Below are positions 5,368-5,504 of a DNA stretch of 5,504 nucleotides, piece after piece. The DNA is from an uncultured Aliarcobacter sp. (GTDB lineage: Bacteria; Campylobacterota; Campylobacteria; Campylobacterales; Arcobacteraceae): assembly GCA_947629065.1 (NCBI GenBank), contig CANRCH010000114.1:1-5504 (forward strand), written 5' to 3'. Below the pieces are notes generated by a model. It searched no databases. It had not been told where the DNA came from and saw nothing but the letters and a program-made list of their open reading frames with translations. The position numbers and the translations under genes are program-made. Every line of letters starts with the position of its first letter. The first letter of the stretch is position 1.

Positions 5368-5373
5368 TTTATA
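5368..5373 (-). promoter_or_regulatory. Possible -10 element of tRNA-Arg
   Basis: On the minus strand TATAAA ends six bases before the first base of the tRNA. A weak -35 match (TATACA at 5390-5395, 16-base spacer) falls inside the terminator stem of the upstream tRNA gene, so promoter and terminator appear to overlap. The alternative is read-through from tRNA-Gly. Confidence 0.35.
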
Positions 5374-5378
5374 GAAAT

Positions 5379-5427
5379 AAAAAAAGCCTTGTATAAAAAG
5401 TATAATTACTTCTTATACAAGGCTTTT
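5379..5427 (-). terminator. Strong hairpin terminator downstream of tRNA-Gly
   Basis: A perfect 15-base-pair stem (5382-5396 with 5413-5427) continues, after one A/C mismatch, into five more pairs (5398-5402 with 5407-5411) and a TAAT loop. On the minus strand the stem runs into seven T residues, the classic rho-independent form, three bases after the CCA of tRNA-Gly. On the plus strand it is followed only by TTTTAAT, so it may also stop transcripts of the small lipoprotein gene, less efficiently. Confidence 0.85.
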
Positions 5428-5429
5428 AA

Positions 5430-5504
5430 TGGAGCGGGAGACGAGACTCGAACTCGCGACAGTCTGCTTGGAAGGCAGAAGCTCTAGCCAACTGAGCTAC
5501 TCCC
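5430..5504 (-). tRNA. tRNA-Gly (anticodon TCC), cut by the window end
   Basis: The minus strand shows 75 of an expected 77 bases. The first two acceptor bases, which should be GC to pair with the 3' end CTCCCGC, lie beyond the window. D arm GCTC/GAGC, anticodon stem TCTGC/GCAGA with loop CTTCCAA, T arm GCGAG-TTCGAGT-CTCGT and an encoded CCA (5430-5432) are all present. Anticodon TCC reads GGA. Confidence 0.95.

Overview
The window is AT-rich and looks like the chromosome of a Campylobacterota bacterium, most likely an Arcobacter relative. This judgement is from recall, not from a search. It rests on base composition, on a divergent carboxyltransferase that resembles Campylobacter PycB from end to end, and on a chemoreceptor ending in WESF. 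I see no phage, insertion sequence, CRISPR array or riboswitch, and no stretch over about 120 bases without a gene.

Layout. Positions 1-354 hold the C-terminal end of a methyl-accepting chemotaxis protein, closed by a perfect hairpin. At 391-1089 (+) lies a divergent protein of the leucyl/phenylalanyl-tRNA-protein transferase (Aat) type that seems to lack the usual catalytic residues. It meets tail to tail, with a 4-base overlap, an AraC-family regulator with a GyrI-like effector-binding domain (1086-1961, -). Across a divergent promoter region of about 125 bases, which contains a 22-base-spaced direct repeat, lies a two-gene operon: an OadG-like membrane subunit (2087-2359) and a large biotin-dependent carboxyltransferase, OadA/PycB (2378-4210). 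A strong hairpin terminator follows. A glycine-zipper lipoprotein with an extra C-terminal domain (4249-5037, -) is divergent from a 41-residue lipoprotein (5154-5279, +). The window ends with two tRNA genes on the minus strand: Arg(TCT), complete, and Gly(TCC), missing its first two bases. A strong terminator separates them.

How it works together. OadG plus OadA/PycB points to C3/C4 carbon metabolism at pyruvate/oxaloacetate, either as a membrane-anchored decarboxylase or as the carboxyltransferase half of a two-subunit pyruvate carboxylase. The divergent AraC regulator is a natural candidate to control it. No OadB or biotin carboxylase gene is in the window.

The most interesting structure is inside oadA/pycB. 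The Asn-rich linker before the biotin domain carries a good Shine-Dalgarno sequence and an in-frame ATG where a free-standing biotin carrier would start. Just upstream, an A AAA AAT heptamer is followed at once in the -1 frame by TAG TAA TGA. The fused gene could therefore also yield its two domains as separate proteins. This is a hypothesis from sequence, not a demonstrated system.
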